Part shown: in pieces, positions 50,431 through 62,206 of the stretch
How the letters are laid out: every line of letters starts with the position of its first letter
Position numbering within the stretch: position 1 is the stretch's first letter
DNA from: Saccoglossus kowalevskii
Lineage: Eukaryota > Hemichordata > Enteropneusta > Harrimaniidae
NCBI RefSeq assembly: GCF_000003605.2
Contig: NW_003150784.1
Span: 44,817-108,816 of the forward strand
Reading direction: 5' to 3'
Length of the DNA stretch: 64,000 bases
Notes under the pieces: model-generated
Told to the model about the DNA's origin: nothing
What the model saw: only the letters and a program-made list of their open reading frames with translations
The model's database searches: none
Position numbers and translations under genes: made by a program

Positions 50431-51054
50431 ATGATCTTTAAATTCAAGTTATGAAATTTATGAGGGCGTTATGATGATGCACGGGAGCACTATTTGCTGG
50501 TTTTACTTATAGTACAGGTGGATATACTGTATACATACTGCAGGATGATTGCAAAACCATTAAAATCCAGTACATGCCTAGCTATACAGAGTATTACACT
50601 GAGTTAACCTGAAAATTAATGCTTTTTTATCCATTTCACCATAAATTTAAATCTTAAATCAACAGTTAATGGGTCCCAAAATAATTTTTTTCATGTATTT
50701 TGAGGTTACTCTGAATTTCGTTAATTATCTCATGAAAAAAAAGGTGAGAAGTCATGTAATTATTTGTCACAATCAAGATGTCGGCCATTTTGCCAAAACC
50801 ATAGATATTTTTATCAACAAATTTTGCTGTATTTTATAAAACGTCTTTGATTTCACCCATCTATTTCACTAGAGGGCGCTATACTTATATGGATTGTCTG
50901 TTCCACAACCTTTCATCAAATGTACCTGAAAGCACTTCAAATATGCTTTTCATTACCCGCTGTGTTGTGGCATTTTCCAATGTGTATACATTTGTAAACA
51001 TAATGCAATTGTGATATAAATTCAAACTTGGAGTGTGTGTGTCCATAATACATG

Positions 51055-51254
51055 TACTGTGAACCATTTAATTTCCAAAGCTAGAAATTTTTCGTGATTT
51101 TATAGCATTCGTGAAGACAAAAATTTCATGAATGCCATTGTGACACTTGGCGTCGTAGTGCCCCCGGGAAATTTCCACTGCTAGAAAAATTTGTGGTTTT
51201 TACCGACTTGCGAAATTCCTAAAAATTTGTCACTCGCAAAATTAAAGCGAGGTA
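51055..51254. repeat. TA-bounded MITE, 'TACTGTAAA' family, copy 2
   Basis: Starts TACTGTGAACCATTTAATTT and ends with the inverse of TACCTCGCTTTAATTTTGCG. The interior holds the GATTTTATAGCATTCGTGAA word, also present in the copy at 61437 (GATTTTACAGCATTCATGAA). Confidence 0.65.
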
Positions 51255-52994
51255 CAGCTAGGTGCATACAAGATCTGACATGACGACCGGTAGATTTATA
51301 TGGTTTTGGTGATACTGTATTTCTTCTACTAGAATTGTATGTGCTTATACATATTACAGGTGTGTTGCTATGGGGAAATAAATCATATTTTAATGATTTA
51401 TTATACAACACATGCAATTTTGGTTTATAAGTGCTTCTATCGGAGATGCGCTTCAAATAGAAAAAATATGGTACCAATAAATTCAGTGATAAAAAGTACT
51501 AAAATTAACGACCGTATTCTGCCATCATCATTCCACCTTTAATAGCCAGCATTGAATGGTATCACATTGTCGTATTAGGTGGAATTAATCTTGTTCTCCA
51601 GTTATCATGTGTCTTTTATGACCTGGAATTAATTTGACTTGTTTATACAACCAGTCTCTCGAATGGTTTATACTGATCTAAACTAATTTGGCTTCAACAT
51701 TTATGGACCAAGAAGAAATATAAAAAAGAGAGTGCACCCTTGATTTTAAATGATGAGTCACTGTACACAAAGATTTGCTGTGACACTAATTCCCTCGTGT
51801 AACAGAAAATTTTCTTTAGAAAATCATACATTTTACTATTCTGAGTAAGATGTAGCTTGGGCCATGCATAGGTGCCATAATTTCACTTTGGGACAAGTTG
51901 CAAGACCTTAAACAATCTGAATCAGCAGGACATAGGGAATCTTTGCAATTTTACCTTAATATTTATTATGTTTTTTTCTTATCTGGTGCAACATGAACCA
52001 AAAACTTTCTGAGAATTACTCGGAGAGTCAGTTAGCAAGATAACTGTCCTCATACTTCTCAGAACTGGTGTGAATGTATTGGTGGGCATTTCACAACACT
52101 TTAATTATTCGTCCACTACTCCTTACATGGATATGGTGAGTGAAGCAATAAAAATGTTTCTGACTACTACTAGTTATAACAAATATTTCTTTTCGGGCTT
52201 TGATCTTTGATTGCATTTGTAGCATAAATAAACAATTACCAAACAGTTGGGTCTATTGAAGACATATGATCCTACTACATAAACATTTATATAAAGTTAT
52301 GACAGGCAAATATTCCTTGAAGGGGTCTGGAAGTGTTTCTGGTATTTGCAGTTGCTGATTACCAACAGATAATTTGTCACAAAACAGAAGCCATCATGCT
52401 AATAAATGATCATTTGACTTCTATCTAATCAATCTGATTTTTGCATTCCTTTTTACAGAGACTTAGGGTGTTCTTTTCTTTGAATACCTATCATTCTGAA
52501 GATTATTATTATTATTATTTTTGAGTCAATGCAGAGTTGTTTAAAAGAGTGTGCCTGATTGGCTACCCAACCCTAACACCTAACAGTCTGACCAATCAGA
52601 AAGCAGCTTATTTGTGGAAAGTTTTTTTTCTGAATGAGTTAAACAAGTCTTGCACCTTTGACCACCAAAACTTTTGTCACCTTATACAAGTATTTTTTTT
52701 TTTTATCTTTTAAAAATGTTGTTCAAGCCCTTTATCTAATGAAATACATAAAATTGTCCAAAAATGTTGGGCTGAATTTTTGGCGAGAAAGAATTGTGGA
52801 ATTCAAAAGGTTTATATTAATAGTCTGATGTAACCAGTTGAGTTGTTGTAGTTACACAAACGATTTTTGGTATTTCTACAAGATCTCGCATTATGAGTGT
52901 AATGATTTGATCTTGAGCTTGAATTTCTTTTTTTTGTAGTTGAATGTCAAAAATACTGATCGAGAGTTTCAAATGTGTATAGCACATTCTAATT
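51255..52994. other. CpG-poor DNA, no gene recognised
   Basis: Contains an ATT microsatellite near 52505-52520 and, at about 52764-52811, a fragment of the right end of the ACCTTTTCACCACCAG MITE family. Nothing else. Confidence 0.45.
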
Positions 52995-53206
52995 TAACCT
53001 TTTGAACCACCAGTTCCCTCTTTTCATGACAAATTCACAAAATAATTCGGTTTATAGTCTGCACTTCTCTTCAGATATTGGGACAAAAAAGCAAAATTTT
53101 TGGGGTAAAAACTGAAAATTGATTTAAACTTTGTCCAAAATTAGGGTTCATTTCCAGAAATATCAAAGAATATTAAAAAAAATGCAGTCTGGTGGTGAAA
53201 AGGTTA
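52995..53206 (+). repeat. 'ACCTTTTCACCACCAG' MITE, copy 2
   Basis: Left end TTAACCTTTTGAACCACCAG, right end CTGGTGGTGAAAAGGTTAA: good inverted termini. The interior follows the family order (CACAAAATAATTC, GTCTGCACTT, GGGGTAAAAACTGAAAATTG, AAATTAGGGTTCATTTCCAG). About 212 bp, non-coding. TA or TTAA at the edges fits a target duplication. Confidence 0.8.
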
Positions 53207-53656
53207 AGATGTAGCTACCGTAACTTTTTTAATTCTCACTAATAGATTGTTAGCTCTGCTTTGAAATTAAGGTGCTGCTGATAGAGGCATTGAGCCAGAT
53301 TCACTAATTTATATGACACACATTCAGTGTATTTTACAGTACATTGTACTGTTCTGGGTTAAGATCTTGGCTTGTTCAAGTGTGACAGTCATTGATGAGT
53401 GACTTTGAATCAAGACGAGTTTATGTAGACTGTGTTTGCATGGGTGTATACATTCAAAGTGTTGTTTGTATTCCGGCTTTTTACGGATGCAACATGAAGC
53501 GGAAAATATAGTTACACACTATTTGTCGATGAAACTATCAAGAAGTTATTCATGTTTCACTCCTTTGTTGGAGTGTTGTTTGTCCTAGTTTCAATGTACA
53601 CTTGTACTTGACAATGTTAGTACGATCGAGTCACAATCATGTACTTACAAATCTAG

Positions 53657-53730
53657 AGAAAAATACAGATGCCTTTGAAGATGAAGCTGTCGATCCCAGG
53701 GATTGCACCAGTGAATCATGGGACATCATT
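53657..53730 (+). CDS. Possible small exon (unproven)
   Basis: After an acceptor-like tacttacaaatctag (AG at 53655-53656) the frame reads EKNTDAFEDEAVDPRDCTSE and SWDII. This is acidic and less AT-driven than its surroundings. There is no good donor (GTTTAT at best) and no homologue that I recognise, so it is only a candidate. Confidence 0.15.
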
Positions 53731-54141
53731 GTTTATGTTTTTTACTTTATTAATCTGTCTATTGTTTTTCAGTGTAGTTTTAATCAAGTAATATTACTAT
53801 TTGGCTCATCACTATTATTCTGACAGTCGCTAACCTTCCAAAGTGAATGTTTTTTATTCAGCATTTACTAGGAAAGTACTCTTTCTTAGTTCCAAACAGT
53901 ACTCATTTACTAGTTTCTTGAGTTCTCAACAATGCCTGTTTACTGTGAAAGTACTGTTTCTTTGTTTCAACCCGTTTAGCAGTTTCTTGACCAGACTTTC
54001 TCACCTCAAATTTTTTTGCATTTTTTTCTATATTATTCAGTATTTCTTAAAATGAAGCCTAATTCAATTTTCAGTTTGTCAACAATTTTGCTATTTAGGT
54101 TTTTCTCCTCACTGTTCAACAATAGTACATTTTTAAGAAGC

Positions 54142-54235
54142 AATAACCAGGATTCGAACCAACCATTTTCAGATCAAGGAGCAGTGACCATGCTTGATGA
54201 TTTGAAAATCATCTATTGAATGAGCTAACAGGAGG
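54142..54235 (-). repeat. tRNA-like block, copy 2 (pseudogene or SINE head)
   Basis: On the - strand a GGTTCGAATCC word matches the B-box consensus exactly (+ strand 54150-54162). A TAGCTCATTCAATAG word, like an A box, lies about 65 bp before it. A GATGATTTTCAAATCATC hairpin sits where an anticodon arm would be, and a CAAG...CTTG arm resembles a long variable arm as in Ser/Leu tRNAs. The acceptor stem does not pair, so this is not a working tRNA. Confidence 0.35.
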
Positions 54236-54484
54236 TTTGTGGTTGAAACATGCACTTCACTGTGATATGTTCATCGAACAGGTGTGTTTTATAACAGGTC
54301 ATTGGCCCATTGTCCTTCAATACAAAAGTTGCATAACAGATGAACACTGTGACAACACACAATCCACAATGAGGCATGCAAAAAAAGAAAAAAACACCTA
54401 AAACTTTTAAGTATAACATTAAAAATAGTTAAAGTACAACAATTCTGATGCTTGCAGCCTATTTGGTGTCTCAGTTGTTCTACA

Positions 54485-54760
54485 CACATCGGAGATTGAA
54501 GCCAGCTGCGTCAAGCAAAAGGAGGCTGGTTTTGGCTGAAGACGCCATCGCGCTAACGCTTTTGCGCGCGGGCCCCTTAGCAGTGTGGACTGGGTCCACG
54601 AACACTGTCTGACCTGTCACCACTGGTCCCTCCCTGTAAAGACTGTTCTCCAACACTTTGAGGTCTCTCAGGTAATAGTTAATGAAGACATTCTGAGATC
54701 TCCAGAACCCTGCTCGGAGAACCTGCTCGAGCGAGGCACCAGACATCAAAGCCAAGGAGC
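54485..54760 (-). mobile_element. Fragment of a DIRS-like element (tyrosine recombinase end)
   Basis: A - strand stretch carries ALMSGASLEQVLRAGFWRSQ followed by NVFINYYL. This is the C-terminal signature of DIRS/Ngaro-type tyrosine recombinases, and the same region is recognisable in the decayed element at 4814-7899. Only the recombinase end and some adjoining sequence are present. It is a GC-rich fossil fragment in AT-rich DNA, with no terminal repeats recognised. Confidence 0.75.
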
Positions 54761-56333
54761 TTCAATTCTCATAGCCATACTTAAACTAATGGAGTTGTCT
54801 ATGTTGCCCCTACATGATCAGAAAATTCTTATTCTGCATTGTATATTGGTAGTTTCATGGAAATCTAAATCATAGAAATCTATTTGCTCTGTATTTAATC
54901 TGAAATAACATTCCTCTAACCTCCATGAAGAGGAAAACTCTTGAAGAGCGTTATCACAAGAAAACTGCAAAGTACATTGATTGTATTAACAGACATTTAT
55001 TTTATAAGATTCATCCTAGTTTTCTTTCAGTAACTAGTTCTACTTCCATCATGTGCTACATATTTCTACATGTTGCTGTCTAATATAAACAAGGGAAACT
55101 TGAATGTTGGTGATACAGTGAATGGCAGAAAGCTGTATCTGTTTATAGATATATTTATAACAATTTGTAAATATTGATTATCAGCTTTCAATCAAATTCA
55201 AATATTTAATGATTGGCCCAAGAGCAAATTCAACAGCTCACTTATTTAAAATGAAAGGTTTCCTGATTGGATGATTTTGAACTAATTAATATTAATTAGA
55301 ACTTGTTATGATGTCACCTTATCATTTCCGGATATGTCAATTTGAATTGTACCAGTCATTTTTATTTGAAAAAATTTATATTGATAACACGTTTATAAAA
55401 TCCCCAGGTTTATGCCCTTCACTGTATTAGTTTCTCCCATATATTACTGGTAGAAAAATTTGAACATGTTAACACATTAAAACAAATGGAAATGCATCTT
55501 TTTATGAAATGCTAAAACCTATTTTTAATGCCAGCCATAGTAGTATAATAATACGGGTAATATATAATATTGACAATTACTGTGGGTCTTTCCTAAAATT
55601 TTGTTGTTAATTTTGAAATATTGGGAGCCTGAAATCTATCTACATGTAAGGATCAGAAAAGTATATAAATGTGTCTGGTCATCTTTTTTTGTCCAAATTA
55701 AAGAAAAAATGAAAGAAAAATTCAATTTTAAGGAAAATCAACTTAAAAGCATGATTTTATGACAATTTTAAAATAAAATAAAAAAACAGGCACATGCATA
55801 GATTTGGGGAAAGCAATGACCAGAAACTTCTTTTTTTTCCCTCTTGGCCTATGTTAGTGGAATGTGAAAGTGTTAAAGTTGATACTGTGAACAAACAGGA
55901 AGGAGGTGATTAAACCACAATTATGTTAATGTACATTGAATGACTGTGATGTAATGTCGTTACAATTATATATAGCTACAATTCTATTTCCTGTGTGTGA
56001 TGGTTATTATTGTTGGGAAGGTGTAAATTCCATAGGAATGGCGTAAAGCAATGATTTCATTACTAGCGTACTCCAAATAACTGTCTACTTATCATGAATG
56101 ATTGACTGCCTGCTTTAGTAACAGGCTATAAACCATGTTTATAAAGTATAAAACGAGAAGTTTTATGTTGTCTACTTCGTAAATGTGGACGCCTAATCAA
56201 AAACTCTACTCTGCATGCTCTGCCCTCAAGTGACTTTTTTCCAGGAATATCCCTATAATATTTACAAAATTAAACCCAACATGATGTATTTCAATTTTTC
56301 AAGGTCCATAGTCAATATGAAATTTGTCTGTTC
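54761..56333. other. CpG-poor DNA, no gene recognised
   Basis: No exon, RNA gene or clear repeat. Confidence 0.45.
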
Positions 56334-56585
56334 AACCTTTTCACCACCAGTTGCTTCTTTTTCATCACAAATTGACAAAATAGTCAAGTTTATAGTCTGC
56401 AGAAAATTGGTACAAAAATAGCAAAATTTGTGACAAACTGAAAATTTACTCAAATTTCGCTGCAGAATTAGGCTTCATTTTAAAAATATTGAAGAATATA
56501 GGAAAATAGAAGTTAAAAATTATCAAACAAATTCTAGAATAATGCATACAAATTTTGGCGGGAAAAAATATGTTGTTCAAAACCT
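56334..56585 (+). repeat. 'ACCTTTTCACCACCAG' MITE, copy 3
   Basis: Left end AACCTTTTCACCACCAGTTG is the clearest form of the family terminus. The right end (GGCGGG...GTTGTTCAAAACC) is diverged. Interior blocks are as in copy 2, with an extra stretch that makes it about 40 bp longer. Confidence 0.7.
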
Positions 56586-56875
56586 TATGGAGGAGGGGGC
56601 TATTTATAGGTTAGTGTTTCCAGTCTGGGCAAATTGTTATTCAAGGTCAAGTCTAGATGTACATTATTTTGTATCTTTCAAGATCTTGGTGTTTAGAGCC
56701 AGTAGTTATGGGCCAGTGAGTGTATACAGTACAGTACCATGTATGAGATAACCTCTGCCATCAGGCCAAACTCTATGGAATGTCTTTGTTTCTTGTCTAT
56801 TCTCCTGTCATTGCGAGGTGATGATGTATTAGGGGAACTTTGTCTGCCAGAGTCCTTGTCAGTGTTACAACCTGA

Positions 56876-57669
56876 TTAATTTTTGGAACAAAGTCCGAAA
56901 ACCGAGACTTACAATTCGGTCTGTGCATCTGTGCGTCTGTCCGGAGTCATATCTCAGAATCCCTTGGACCGATTCCATTCATTCTTTGCATGTACCTAGT
57001 ACTTTATGTGAGACATATGCACATGCAGTGATTTAGCGATTCAATTCAAAATGGCCGACTGGCAGCCATCTTGTTTTTTGAAAATGTTGTATTTTGGACA
57101 TGCTTTGTCAGTTTTCATTCAAATTTAGTACATCGATCATACATGTTAGGATACATGTCCATGACGATTTATTTCGCAATTGGATCAAAGATGGTCGACT
57201 GGCAGGCATCTTTTTTTTTTTTTTATGTGGTATCTTGGACGTGCTCTGTCAGTTTTCATTCAAATTTGGCACATACATGTACTTTATACATGTTAGGATG
57301 CATGTCCATGACAATTTGTTTCAAAATCTGGTCAAGGATGGCCGATTGACAGCCATCTGACTTTTTGGCCTTACTACTCTATTTCCACAATTTATGTACC
57401 ATTTTCATTCGTATTTGGTACATACATCATACATATCAGTGTGTTTCATAATCAGATCAAAGATGGCCGAATAACGGCTGTTTTTTTTTTGGCCCATATT
57501 ACTACTACTCGGAACACGTGTTTTGATGTAAATAGACAATCTGTTGTATACGCCACTTGGAACTCAAGTTTCAAGAACATGCTCGCGACAACCCCTCCAC
57601 TTTAATATGACGAGTACAAAGAGAACTTTCAAAAATTTAACAGGGACTGTGTCATTTTCAATGACTTGT
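56876..57669 (+). mobile_element. Stem-loop/tandem-core repeat, copy 4
   Basis: Nearly the same as copy 1 at 3296-4088 in length (about 794 against 793 bp) and order. The left stem-loop is worn (TTTGGAACAAAGTCCGAAAA). Core units recur near 57053, 57193 and 57342, and the right end is AACAGGGACTGTGTCATTTT then CAATGACTTGT. From about 56940 on the two copies differ only at scattered positions. Open frames at 57071-57360 are the same repeat-driven frames as at 3434-3791. Confidence 0.8.
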
Positions 57670-58308
57670 CTTTTTGTAAACTGTGTATATTCTCTATGAT
57701 CCAGTTGAAAAAATGGTTCCGAAAGCCATACACGCTACCAGTAGTTCAATTACTTGTATAGAAATAAAAACACAGTTTAACTACAGATGGCTTGCCCTGT
57801 ATATAAAAGGGCGGGCAGATCATAACATAGGGTGGGTATTTCATTACATAGACCATAAGTATAATATGTGAAAATGGACTAATGAGGGCGAGAAGATCAC
57901 ATCATAAGATGGAGAGATGGACTACAAAGGGCAAGGAAAATCAATAATGCATAAGATGAGAAAATTATAGAATAAGATGGGGAAGGTCATCTAGGTATAT
58001 AAATTAACCATATATACAAGTTTGATAGTACTCACCTAATTTGAATGTAGAAAAAAAATATGGAATTTACTCATAATGACTTTTAAAGAAACAATTTAAA
58101 CGACTCCAAATTATGTACATACAGAAACAAAAGTTCGTTACACTGTTAATTTAAGTTGAATGAACTGACCCTTATACATGTAGCTTATACCGGTAGTCAA
58201 TATTATTAATATTTTATTTCCAAAAAACTTGATGAGATTAGTTAAATTGCTAAATTAAAATCCCGATCATTGTGAACTTGTCTTCAGTAAATAATTATAA
58301 AATTATTT
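57670..58308. other. No gene recognised
   Basis: AT-rich non-coding DNA without a clear repeat. Confidence 0.45.
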
Positions 58309-58516
58309 TACCTTTTCAATACCAGTTCTATTTTTCATCACAAATTCACAAAATAGTCCCATTCAGAATAATGGGATAAAAACAGATAAATTTTTAGAGT
58401 AAAAACTGAAAATTTACATAATTTTGTCTGTTTGCTCCAAAATTAGGGTTCATTTCCAGAAATATTGAACTATATAAAAACAAAGTTGGTTGAGAAAGTC
58501 TGGTGATGAAAAGGTA
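58309..58516 (+). repeat. 'ACCTTTTCACCACCAG' MITE, copy 4
   Basis: TACCTTTTCAATACCAG at the left and CTGGTGATGAAAAGGTA at the right form clear inverted ends with TA at both edges. The interior has CATCACAAATTCACAAAATA, GAGTAAAAACTGAAAATTTA and AAATTAGGGTTCATTTCCAG. About 208 bp. Confidence 0.85.
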
Positions 58517-58960
58517 CTATTTTATAGGTTGAATGTTCTGTAAACATCCATATGTATATTGGAAAGATTAGTTTTAGAATCTAACATGAAGTCTGATTCA
58601 CTGTATACATGTTGTTCCCAAGGTTTTGAAAGTAGACTTGACAAGACTTTGTAGTGTCAAGTAGCCTGATAGACTACAGGGAATATGAAATAGGATTCCA
58701 TGCACCAAATATGTGAGGATACTTATAATCAAACCTATGTCAACGCCTGTCCCTATGGTCTGCTACTTAATAGTTTTATTCAATCACTTCTGGCAGATGT
58801 ATCTTATAAAGTTACCAAAAATGTTCATTCAGTCAGTAGCAATGACAAAATAAATTAATTAGTTGCATACCAATGATAGTTTATCAGTTTATACTGGAAT
58901 GGCGCCCTCATTGGTTGTTACTTGAGGGTGACTGCACACAGCATGGTCAACAGATTCCTT

Positions 58961-59400
58961 AACCATTTTGAGTGCCAAAGTCGACTTTTGTCACTATTCA
59001 CAAAATAGTTCTATATACCATATGTGCATATTAATTAAGGTAATTTGCATATCATTAACACTTTGAGCACCAAAGTCACCTTTTGTCACTATTCACAAAA
59101 TAGTTCTATATACCGTATGTGCATATTAATTAGGTAATTTGCATATCGTTAACATTTTGAGCACCAAAGTCAACTTCTGTCACCATTCACAAAATAGTTC
59201 TATATACCATCTGTGCATATTAATTAGGTAAAAATATTAACCATTTTTGAGTGCCAAAGTACACTTTTGTCACCTTTCACAGAATAAGGCTGAAGCCAAC
59301 AGGGATTTTATCCAAAATTAAGAGAATTATAGAAAAACACAAAAATGTTTTACCAAATTTGTTTGTCAGAAAAAATGTGGTGCTCGAAAAGTTAATTGCT
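58961..59400 (+). repeat. Array of multiplied MITE ends (~94-bp units)
   Basis: Three units of about 94 bp start near 58970, 59065 and 59159, each TTGAGTGCCAAAGTC-like and including CACTATTCACAAAATAGTTC. A fourth start near 59249 leads into a longer stretch ending GTGCTCGAAAAGTTAA, the inverse of the unit start (TTAACACTTTGAGCACC). So the left end of a MITE related to the ACCTTTTC family was tandemly multiplied before one more complete copy. Units 1 and 2 contain ATTTGCAT, the octamer word. Confidence 0.75.
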
Positions 59401-60159
59401 GTTAAACATGCAGGGTTAACATAAACTATTAATTTTGGTGATAATTAAGTTTTTTAGGATTTTTCTTGAGCTTTTGGTTGGTTTACTTGATTTTGCGTTT
59501 TTTGGTTCAATGGTGTGTTTGAGCAGGTCGTCTGGTGCATTTGTCTGCACTTTTTAATATTAATATTTTAATATTTAATAATGATTTTAATATTTGTTTT
59601 GGTGGATTGAACTGAAATGGCTTGTTTGTTATGTTCATTGGCTTTGTCTTGGAATTGAATCTCTGTGCCATACATCCAAACTGGATACATACAGGCATTG
59701 TACAGAAAAAATTACCAGTGGATTCTGGATGATGATTTGTGTCCTGCAATTTGCAAAAGAATGTGTATCATGATGGCCCTATGCCATACTTTAAAGAAGT
59801 GTAGTTGCCATGTAGAGTATGATTGAGTTTTGTGTATACTTACTATATAGGTCGTTGCACCGTGACGTTATTTCTTTACATTTTTGCCAACCAGCACAAG
59901 AATATCTGATAACAAATGTCGCTCATCGATCAGCAGTAGCTCACAATCTGCTGTGACAACATTGACTATAAGTTATTTTATCTGCCGTAACTTTAATATA
60001 TGTTAAAGCCATGAGAACAAAGCCACTGTTTTATCTTCTGGTGGAATGATTAGTTTTTGTCAACGAGTCACTGCATATTCGCTTGCACATAAAAAACGGT
60101 GACTATATATACATTGCATGGGATTGGTATCGAACATGGATGATGCACCTCATTGGTGC
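59401..60159. other. No gene recognised
   Basis: AT-rich, with local TTAATATTTAATA runs near 59555-59595. Nothing else. Confidence 0.45.
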
Positions 60160-60358
60160 TAAATAGTCCTGTGTATAGTCTGCACTTTCCTTCCGAGGAT
60201 TGGAACAAAAATAGCCAAATTTTTTGAGTAAAAACCCATAATTCACTAAAATTTTGTCTGTTGGCTCCAAAATTAGGGTTCATTTCCAGAAATATTGAAT
60301 AATATATAAGAAAAAGTGCAGAAAAATTTGGGCGAGAAAGTGTAGTGGTGAAAAGGTA
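60160..60358 (+). repeat. 'ACCTTTTCACCACCAG' MITE, copy 5
   Basis: Interior blocks GTCTGCACTTTCC, GAGTAAAAACCCATAATTCA and AAATTAGGGTTCATTTCCAG, and a clear right end AGTGGTGAAAAGGTA. The left end is not recognisable. Confidence 0.7.
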
Positions 60359-60644
60359 TCATAGAACTATATTTAGTACAATGCTGGTTATTTAACTATT
60401 CCGCCCAAGTACATGATGTTTTGAACCTAATGTGTATAACGACATGCATGCATGCTTGCTCTTCTCAAATACACGATTTGTTGTCGCAGATTAATGGAGT
60501 TCATTCATACAGGTGTTAACTTGTCACGATATAGGTGTTTCCGTTGATTAACCTTTTGATCTTCACATCACAGGGAGTCTAGTGTCATTAACAGTTCAAC
60601 TGGAACTACTCTAGTACTTCATCTGTACCACTTCTCCTCAGACC

Positions 60645-61315
60645 ACACATAAACACATCCACTCATGAGTGTGTTGCTAAGGGGTAGACCATTTATAATC
60701 ATATGGGGGGGGGGGGGTCCACAGACTACGCACTGCATATAAACATTGCACACATTGCTAAAGGATAGACTATTTGTAATCGGTTCATTTTGATCGTCCA
60801 CTGGCTACGTACTGCCTATAAAGCATCCACACATAGATGTGTAAAAGGGTAGTTCATTTATAATCAGGGGGGCAGTCTACTGACATCGCACTGCATAAAA
60901 AACATGGGTACACTACTGAGGGTGGGTCATTTATATTGTTGGAGTGTGCTTCCTCCTCGGTGCACACTGCATGTAAACAAACTATAGACTTGTTTATTTT
61001 ATATATTTGCACAATGTGCTTGTGTTATGTTAATTGTTTTGACCATAAATTACATATTTAGTACATGATTTTGTGTCAAATAAAATATACTATAATATAA
61101 AACTGTAATGCATGAGTTTGTTGCTAAGGGCTAGACCATTTATAATAATCGAGGTACTTCCTCAAATCATGCACAGAATAGATAACTACTCACACATGCG
61201 TGTCTTGCTGAGGGGCTGGCCATTTATAATAATGGAGGTACTTCCTCAAATCATGCACAGAATAGATAACTACTCACACATGCGTATCTTGCTGAGGGGC
61301 TGGTCATTTATAATA
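60645..61315. repeat. Diverged 84-90 bp tandem array
   Basis: About seven units share a block like TTGCTAAGGGGTAGACCATT then TATAATAAT, at roughly 60670, 60755, 60845, 60915, 61115, 61200 and 61285. The last units repeat at 84 bp and are nearly identical (GAGGTACTTCCTCAAATCAT at 61151 and 61235); the earlier ones are old and uneven. A 12-G run lies near 60705. As 84 is a multiple of 3, a frame stays open across the recent units (61112-61354) without coding significance. Confidence 0.85.
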
Positions 61316-61436
61316 ATTTATTTTCAAACCATTCTCATATGGGTTTTTTTCTAAAACCAAAAACAAACTCTTTGAAAGATCAGAAGAAATGTGTTTGTTT
61401 TTTTTGGAAAAATCAAATCTAGCCTCAATTGCTTTA

Positions 61437-61617
61437 TACTGTAAACCGTTTAATTTTCACTGCTTGAAATTTTTGTAATTTCATGATTTTACAGCATTCA
61501 TGAAGACCAGTTTTTGCAAAAGTCACAAACAATCCAAGTCTTAGGATGACAGAGAAATTTTCATTGCTACAAAATTTTGCAATTCCCATTCATTGTGAAT
61601 TAAAGTGGTTTTCTGTA
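61437..61617. repeat. TA-bounded MITE, 'TACTGTAAA' family, copy 3
   Basis: Starts TACTGTAAACCGTTTAATTT and ends with the inverse of TACAGAAAACCACTTTAATT. About 181 bp, non-coding. Confidence 0.7.
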
Positions 61618-61660
61618 TGTGGGAGTAAGAAGTATTACCTCATAATGTCAAGCCTTGGTA

Positions 61661-61864
61661 TACTGTAGAATACTTTATTTTCGCTTTGAATTTATTTTTG
61701 CTGAAGGGATGATTCCATGAAAATAAAAACCAGCGAATATACTTTTTTTTGCTATATTTCACATTGAACTCATCAAAAATAAGTGAAAATAAATTCCATA
61801 CGAAATGCCCAAAAAGCCTTTTCAGCGAAAACTTATTCCAGCGAATATAAAGTATTCCACAGTA
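61661..61864. repeat. TA-bounded MITE, 'TACTGTAAA' family, copy 4
   Basis: Left end TACTGTAGAATACTTTATTT then TCGCT. Right end, inverted, TACTGTGGAATACTTTATAT then TCGCTGGAATAAGTTTTCGC. The inverted arms are about 50 bp with a good match, inside 204 bp, and TA stands at each side. It lies only 43 bp from copy 3. Confidence 0.8.
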
Positions 61865-62206
61865 TGTACTCAATTGTGGAATTTCCCTACACTCTTTTAG
61901 TCAGAAGTTTAAATGGTCCCCTTGTTATCAAGTTTTATGTTATTATTCACCACTAATCAGAATTATAGTCTCTGTTTGATCCCATACTAAATTTATCAAA
62001 ATCGTCTTAAATCTTGATGCAACTGCAAACGATGCTGAGAGAAAAATACCAAAATTAAAAACATTTGGCACTGAATATTGGTTGGAAATAATCTACATAT
62101 TACAGAGAAAACAAGTGGTCAAATTGTTTCCATGGAAACAAAGATTGAGTTTTCTTTGAAACAGAGGATACAACTTTTAACTTGAACACGTGGATAGCAG
62201 AAAAAA

